Source: JAPHTQ01 sp051747405 (lineage in GTDB: Bacteria > Pseudomonadota > Gammaproteobacteria > Thiohalomonadales > Thiohalomonadaceae). Taken from it: DNA of 18,823 bases. Shown piece by piece: positions 14,996-18,823 of this stretch. The DNA is taken from assembly GCA_051747405.1 (NCBI GenBank), contig JBNJGC010000032.1, positions 1 to 18,823 on the forward strand. The letters run 5' to 3'. A program made the translations under genes and the position numbers. How positions within the stretch are numbered: the stretch's first letter is position 1; every line of letters starts with the position of its first letter. Below the pieces are notes generated by a model, which searched no databases, had not been told where the DNA came from, and worked only from the letters and a program-made list of their open reading frames with translations.

Positions 14996-15052
14996 ATGCC
15001 GGGTCAAGTCCGGCATGATGCCATCCTTGTCATTCCGGCCTTGAGCCGGAAT
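14996..15052. repeat. Two adjacent palindromes, BIME-like
   Basis: First hairpin: ATGCCGG (14996-15002) with CCGGCAT (15010-15016). Second: ATTCCGGC (15032-15039) with GCCGGAAT (15045-15052). The second is the same family as the hairpin at 17478-17502. They lie in the 241-base gap between the convergent DUF2061 and radical SAM genes and could protect or end both transcripts. Apart from the hairpin at 14919-14940 the gap holds nothing else I can identify. Confidence 0.65.
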
Positions 15053-15107
15053 CCATCCGTACGCTGGCGTCGATGCCGAAACGAGTCCGGCATACCAGGC
15101 AGCAATG

Positions 15108-16052
15108 TCACTTCAGTCGGCGCGCATAGAAGGTCTCGCCGCCATAGCTCACTTCACGCAGTTGCCCGTTATCGAGCAACGCTTGCACCGTTGCCCACTC
15201 TGCGTTGTTGCGCTTGAGCAGTTCCAGTAGTGCCGAGTGGCGCAATGGATGCACCGCACTGATGCTGAGGATGTCTGCAGTGGTATCGCCGCTGGCGGCG
15301 AAGGCATCGCCCTCGTAGCCGATGAGCAGCTCGACCTTTTTCAGCCGGTCGGTGAACTGTTGCCAGGCGCGGGTGAGGGTGCGCTCGTCGGGGCCGTGTA
15401 CCGCCTTGTCCTCGGTCGGGCGGGTAGGGACCGCGAGATAGGCGGTGTCGAGCGGCAGTGAGGCAAGGAAGTCTGCCACCTGGGCCACCCCCGCTTGGTC
15501 GTCGTTGATGCCGGCCAGCAGCATGGTCTCGCTCACCAGGGTGCCGGTGAACGCTTGGGCGAAGCGCTCCATGCCGGCCAAAACCTGTTTGAGTGTCAGT
15601 TCATGGTAGGGCCGGTTGACCCGCCGCCAGGTGTGCTCATCCACGCTGTCGACCTTGAGCGACACCCAGTCGGCCAGCTGTAACGCCGCGCGTACCTCTT
15701 CATCCCAAAGCAGCGAGGCGTTGGTGATCACCGCAATGGGAATGCCCAGCGGTCTGAGCGCATCGATGGATGCACCGAGGTTCAGATCCAGGGTCGGCTC
15801 GCCGTCGGGGACGAAGGTGAGGTAGTCGATGGGCTCGCCGTGTTCGCGGCTCTGTTCTACCTGCCGCTCCACAGCCGCGACGATCTCCGCTGTGCTGTAG
15901 AAGGCACGCCGTTCGATGGTGCGGTCGGTCGTCCCGCCCACCTGGCAGTAACGACAGGCGTAGCTGCAGTGTTTGGGCGGGATGTTGTTGATACCGAGGC
16001 TGCGGCCGAGGCGACGCGAAGGTACCGGGCCGAAGGCGATGGCGGTTTCCAT
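15108..16052 (-). CDS. Radical SAM protein, TYW1-like (COG0731 type)
   Basis: A 314-residue radical SAM enzyme. The [4Fe-4S] motif C29-x3-C33-x2-C36 is visible in HCSYACRYCQVGG, preceded by FGPVPSRRLGRSLGINNI, a lead-in typical of the COG0731 group related to the wyosine enzyme TYW1. Later segments TFVPDGEPTLDLNLG and ITNASLLWDEEV are standard radical SAM elements (GEPT and the strand-4 region). The C-terminal 70 residues look like a small winged-helix-type domain (RHSALLELLKRNNAEWATVQALL). Bacteria do not make wyosine by the archaeal route, so the substrate is unknown. The start at 16052 has AGGAAG upstream and removes an unlikely 50-residue extension into the preceding gene. It follows the MFS gene by 10 bases and is probably co-transcribed. 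Confidence 0.88.
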   Translation of the reverse strand: METAIAFGPVPSRRLGRSLGINNIPPKHCSYACRYCQVGGTTDRTIERRAFYSTAEIVAAVERQVEQSREHGEPIDYLTFVPDGEPTLDLNLGASIDALRPLGIPIAVITNASLLWDEEVRAALQLADWVSLKVDSVDEHTWRRVNRPYHELTLKQVLAGMERFAQAFTGTLVSETMLLAGINDDQAGVAQVADFLASLPLDTAYLAVPTRPTEDKAVHGPDERTLTRAWQQFTDRLKKVELLIGYEGDAFAASGDTTADILSISAVHPLRHSALLELLKRNNAEWATVQALLDNGQLREVSYGGETFYARRLK

Positions 16053-16062
16053 AGAACTTCCT

Positions 16063-17370
16063 TTATTGCGAAACTTCAGGCAGACGCACCGCATAGAGTG
16101 CGGCGATGAGCGAGACCAGCGCAAGTAGCCCGATGACACCGGCGGTGCCGATCCAGATCGCGGCGACGCCGACGATGCCTGCGCCGAGCATGACAAGACC
16201 AACCACGGTGTTGCTTACCGCCACCATTGCGGCACGGCTCTGCTCGCTGGCCATGTCTACAAGATAGACCTTGCGCCCCAGGCGCACACCACTGTGGGCG
16301 ATGATTAGGGTGAGGTAGGTTAGCGCCATCACCCAGGGGTTGCCCAGCAGTGCCGATTCGCTGAGCGCCAGCAGCGCGACCACCAGTCCCAGCAATCCGG
16401 CCAGGGTGGAGGCCAGCGCCATTACCCGACGGCTGGAGCGGTCGGCCATGTGCCCCCAGATGGGGGCACTGATGCTGTCGGCCAGCCCCACGGCGATGAT
16501 CAAAAGACCCAGCCCGGCCAGTCCGGCGCTGTATTGCTGAATCAGCAGCACATAGAACGGCGGCGTCAGCGCCACGCCGAGCAGCAATATTCGTGTGACG
16601 ACGAAGCGGCGAAAGTCGGGATCGGTTTTGAGCAGGGCGAGGTTTTCCAAGGCGGCGGAAAAGGCGTTGCCTCCCCCTTCGGTGGCGCCCGGCTGTTCGC
16701 GTAGTGTGGCAAAGCTGAACATCGCCGGGAGCCACAGCGCAGCGCTCAGCAACAGCAGACCGCTAAGCAGCGCTGCCCCGGCATCGCGTCCCAGGGTCTC
16801 GATGCCAAGACCGATGAACAGGGTGAAGGCACCGGCGATCCCGGCGGAGAGCCCCATCAATCGCCCGCGGCGGCTCTTGGAGACGGTCTTGCCCAGTACA
16901 TCCTTGGCCGAGACTGAGCAGAGACCGCGGGAGAGGCTGAACACCAGCAGCGCGATGAGCATCGCCCAGCCGGCGGCGACGCCGGTGAGGCTCACCCCCG
17001 TCAGTCCCATCGCCAGCAGCGAGGCGGCGCTGAGCCCGGCGCCCAGCACCCAGACCCACTTGCGGATCGCCATCCGGCGGATCCAGGCGGCCACCGCCAG
17101 CTGCGGCAGCAACACCCCCGACTCGCGGATAGGTACCAGGAAGCCGACGAAGGCGGCGGGCACCCCCAGGACCCCGAACAGCCACGGCAGGATCAACTTG
17201 GCCGAGGCGATCTCGTCGGCCACCTTGCCCAGCAGGTTGGCGCTGAGATAGGCGAAAAAGTTGTGCGGCTGGTCGTTGCACGCCTTGTCGGGGATGTCCT
17301 TGCAGACGCGTGCATCTTCATCGCCGGTGACCAGGTTGTAGAGGCTTTCGATCTTGTCGTTGTGGTACAT
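16063..17370 (-). CDS. MFS transporter with cytoplasmic N-terminal extension
   Basis: A 435-residue major facilitator with about 11-12 helices from residue 56 onward. The loop RKVYLVDMASEQSRA and the mid-protein SVSAKDVLGKTVSKSRRGRLMG (a motif-A-like basic segment) support the family. Unusual is the leading 50-residue soluble part, with C23 and C31 in VCKDIPDKAC and an amphipathic stretch NFFAYLSANLLGKVADEIASAK. I recall similar extensions in a subgroup of bacterial MFS proteins but know no substrate. The start at 17370 has AAAAGG upstream. The gene leads directly into the radical SAM gene (10-base gap), so the transporter may move the radical SAM enzyme's substrate or product; this is inference. 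Confidence 0.87.
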   Translation of the reverse strand: MYHNDKIESLYNLVTGDEDARVCKDIPDKACNDQPHNFFAYLSANLLGKVADEIASAKLILPWLFGVLGVPAAFVGFLVPIRESGVLLPQLAVAAWIRRMAIRKWVWVLGAGLSAASLLAMGLTGVSLTGVAAGWAMLIALLVFSLSRGLCSVSAKDVLGKTVSKSRRGRLMGLSAGIAGAFTLFIGLGIETLGRDAGAALLSGLLLLSAALWLPAMFSFATLREQPGATEGGGNAFSAALENLALLKTDPDFRRFVVTRILLLGVALTPPFYVLLIQQYSAGLAGLGLLIIAVGLADSISAPIWGHMADRSSRRVMALASTLAGLLGLVVALLALSESALLGNPWVMALTYLTLIIAHSGVRLGRKVYLVDMASEQSRAAMVAVSNTVVGLVMLGAGIVGVAAIWIGTAGVIGLLALVSLIAALYAVRLPEVSQ

Positions 17371-17433
17371 CGGCCTTTTCTGTGCGGAGAGGGGGATGAC
17401 CCGAATGGCACTGACTTAAACAAATGCTTCGTC

Positions 17434-17502
17434 ACTCCCGCATGCTTGTAGCGGGAGTCCCGCCGCCAGAAACCTGGATTCCGGCCAAAACCATGCCGGA
17501 AT
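17434..17502. repeat. Two adjacent palindromes upstream of the MFS gene
   Basis: ACTCCCGC (17434-17441) pairs with GCGGGAGT (17451-17458). ATTCCGGC (17478-17485) pairs with GCCGGAAT (17495-17502). The second hairpin shares its arms and flanks (CATTCCGGC...GCCGGAATCCA) with the repeat at 15032-15052, in the opposite orientation. The two copies flank the radical SAM/MFS operon. The rest of the 298-base gap 17371-17668 shows no gene. Confidence 0.65.
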
Positions 17503-17627
17503 GACGGCTTCGATATGCTGTTTACGCTTAAGTAAGCAACATTCGGGGGATGGCCCTACTTTGTCACCAGCGGCAATACGAAGCAATCATGTGCGGGGGG
17601 CACAAGTTTGTGTGTCGCTTCGGGATA

Positions 17628-17658
17628 GGGGGTAGGGCAAACATCTTCCCTAGCCCCC
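17628..17658. terminator. Bulged GC-rich hairpin after the SLAC1-like gene
   Basis: GGGGGTAGGG (17628-17637) pairs with CCCTAGCCCCC (17648-17658) with one bulged base, 10 bases beyond the stop of the SLAC1/TehA-like gene. No T-run follows on the minus strand, so it is a possible terminator only. Confidence 0.4.
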
Positions 17659-17668
17659 CGCCCAGCTG

Positions 17669-18628
17669 TTACTCCTCAATGCAGATCTCTTTGCGTTGCA
17701 CCGCCTGTACGGTCTTCACCACCAAAGTAGTGATAAGCAGGCTCAGCAGCGCCAGCAGCACAACGGCCAACCCCTTGAAGAAGGGCAGCTTCAGCTGTTG
17801 GTACATCAGGAATGTGGCGATGGTCATTGCCGCCAGCGGGAAGGAGTAGGCCCACCAGGAGAGGAAGAACTGCAGGCGCACGAAACGCCCCGCCTGGGTC
17901 AGCAGCATCAGGGTGAGAAAGAGCGCACCGTAGTAGAGGATGCGGGCGAAGGCATCCACGCTGCCGGTCAACTGTACCCAGGATATGAAGCCCACCGCCG
18001 GCGGGGCGATGAGAATGAACAATGTCGGCAGCAGCTTGGCCGGTAGCGGTTGGTGGAACACGGTGCGGTAGATGATGATGGTAAACAGTACCAGCCAGAA
18101 CAGCAGCCCGATGCTGAAGAAGAACCAGGCGATCTCCGGCGAGGCGTGGCGGACGCCGGCGATGGGCACCAGGATGTTACCGACGATGGGGATGAACCAG
18201 GCCGGGTTCATGTGGTGAATATCGAAGTGGGTATGGTGCAGCCAGGCCGAGAGCACATAGAGGGTGAACGCCAGATGCAGGGTGCTGCCTACCGCCCAGA
18301 GGAAGAAGGACACATCCTCCTGGTAGGGGAGCAGGGCAATGCTCAGCAGGATCATGCCGATGGAGATAGTGGGGAAGAAGTTCAGCTTGATCGGATGGCC
18401 GAACTCACTCTTCACTGCAGCGCCAAAGCGCACCGCCTTGAGGGTGTAGATGAGGGCGAGCACGGCAAACACGGCCACGGTCGCGCCAAGCAACCAGGGG
18501 CTGATGTGCAGCGGCAACTCCAGAACCGCCTCGGCCCGGTGCCAGGCGATGGTCAGGCCCGCCAGCCCCATCACCATGGCGAACCAGGAGATAGGGAAGT
18601 GTTGTAGTCGTGATTGTTGTTCCATCAT
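17669..18628 (-). CDS. SLAC1/TehA-like anion channel or transporter (TDT family)
   Basis: A 319-residue inner-membrane protein with about ten helices, matching the TDT family (TehA, Mae1, SLAC1). The N-terminal LQHFPISWFAMVMGLAGLTIAW and the late FFLSWWAYSFPLAAMTIATFL are family signatures; the aromatic residues include the candidate pore-gating phenylalanine. Members pass monovalent anions, C4-dicarboxylates, sulfite or tellurite-related oxyanions; the substrate here is not determined. Two ATGs lie side by side at 18628 and 18625; AAGGTG lies so close to the first that the second may be the real start. The gene follows the partial NifX-like gene after 36 bases on the same strand and may share its transcript. 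Confidence 0.88.
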   Translation of the reverse strand: MMEQQSRLQHFPISWFAMVMGLAGLTIAWHRAEAVLELPLHISPWLLGATVAVFAVLALIYTLKAVRFGAAVKSEFGHPIKLNFFPTISIGMILLSIALLPYQEDVSFFLWAVGSTLHLAFTLYVLSAWLHHTHFDIHHMNPAWFIPIVGNILVPIAGVRHASPEIAWFFFSIGLLFWLVLFTIIIYRTVFHQPLPAKLLPTLFILIAPPAVGFISWVQLTGSVDAFARILYYGALFLTLMLLTQAGRFVRLQFFLSWWAYSFPLAAMTIATFLMYQQLKLPFFKGLAVVLLALLSLLITTLVVKTVQAVQRKEICIEE

Positions 18629-18664
18629 CTCACCTTATTGGGTTCAAGGTTCAAAGTCAGCTTT

Positions 18665-18823
18665 TCAGTGGTGGTGGCCATGACCATGACCATGGTCGTG
18701 GTTACACCCTTCACCGGCGCCCAAGGTGTGCAGCTTTCCATTCAGCCATGCGGTGACCGCGGCATCCGGATCTTTTTCGGCGGTAACGATGCCGACGATC
18801 CCCTTATCGGCGAGGCGGCGGAC
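18665..18823 (-). CDS. C-terminal fragment of a NifX/NifB-family (FeMo-cofactor type) protein with His-rich tail
   Basis: The minus-strand frame is open from the window edge to TGA at 18667-18665, giving 52 residues. The visible part reads as the end of a Nitro_FeMo-Co (dinitrogenase iron-molybdenum cofactor) domain: LADKGIVGIVT, then DPDAAVTAWLNGKL, the usual last helix (A-x(3)-L-x-G-K-L), then GEGCNHDHGHGHGHHH. That tail of one Cys and eight His would bind metal. Such proteins are often stand-alone and not tied to nitrogen fixation. No nif genes are in view. The assignment rests on a short piece. Confidence 0.55.
   Translation of the reverse strand, partial: VRRLADKGIVGIVTAEKDPDAAVTAWLNGKLHTLGAGEGCNHDHGHGHGHHH

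Noticed and set aside
16053..16202. 50-residue N-terminal extension of the radical SAM gene
   Set aside because: It would overlap the end of the MFS gene, while ATG at 16052 has a good ribosome site and starts at the conserved lead-in.

Overview
The window looks like chromosomal DNA from a high-GC gammaproteobacterium. The gene set fits a respiratory or chemolithoautotrophic relative of sulfur oxidisers: a Mrp/complex-I-like antiporter, a two-subunit 2-oxoacid:ferredoxin oxidoreductase of the kind used in reductive TCA metabolism, a di-heme peroxidase and an FeMo-cofactor-family protein. The taxonomic call is inference from gene content and base composition. Both ends cut through genes. There is no rRNA, tRNA, CRISPR array, insertion sequence or phage gene.

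Layout. (1) 2-2901, plus: two overlapping NuoM/NuoN/MrpD-like membrane subunits, the tail of an operon starting upstream. The second lacks the family's key membrane glutamate. (2) 3072-5048, minus: a chemoreceptor with a long helical periplasmic sensor. (3) 5168-8424, minus: a compact zinc-uptake operon, read as small secreted CxxC/His protein, outer-membrane barrel with a His-rich loop, ZnuA-like binding protein, ZnuB-like permease. No ATPase gene is present. (4) 8425-8648: a divergent control region with two good sigma-70 promoters and, between them, a well-formed OxyR-type operator. (5) 8648-9825, plus: a thioredoxin-fold peroxiredoxin with its terminator, then a secreted DUF2141 protein. 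(6) 9826-10094: intergenic repeats and a terminator. (7) 10095-11084, minus: a periplasmic di-heme cytochrome c peroxidase. (8) 11085-11530: a 446-base gap with a 104-base nested inverted-repeat element. (9) 11531-14417, plus: korA-korB. (10) 14663-14866, plus: a small DUF2061 membrane protein. (11) 15108-17370, minus: an MFS transporter followed by a TYW1-like radical SAM enzyme. (12) 17669-18823, minus: a SLAC1/TehA-like channel and, upstream of it, the C-terminus of a His-tailed NifX/NifB-family protein.

Themes. Several genes concern peroxide defence (OxyR-type site, peroxiredoxin, cytochrome c peroxidase). They lie beside zinc acquisition and beside an oxygen-sensitive class of Fe-S/TPP enzyme. 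The divergent OxyR-type site may couple peroxide stress to zinc uptake, which is inference. The intergenic regions are rich in short palindromes that resemble genome-wide repeat families.

The points most worth following up are the ATPase-less zinc operon with its shared OxyR-type control region, the altered proton-path glutamate in the second antiporter subunit, and the inverted-repeat element just upstream of korA.
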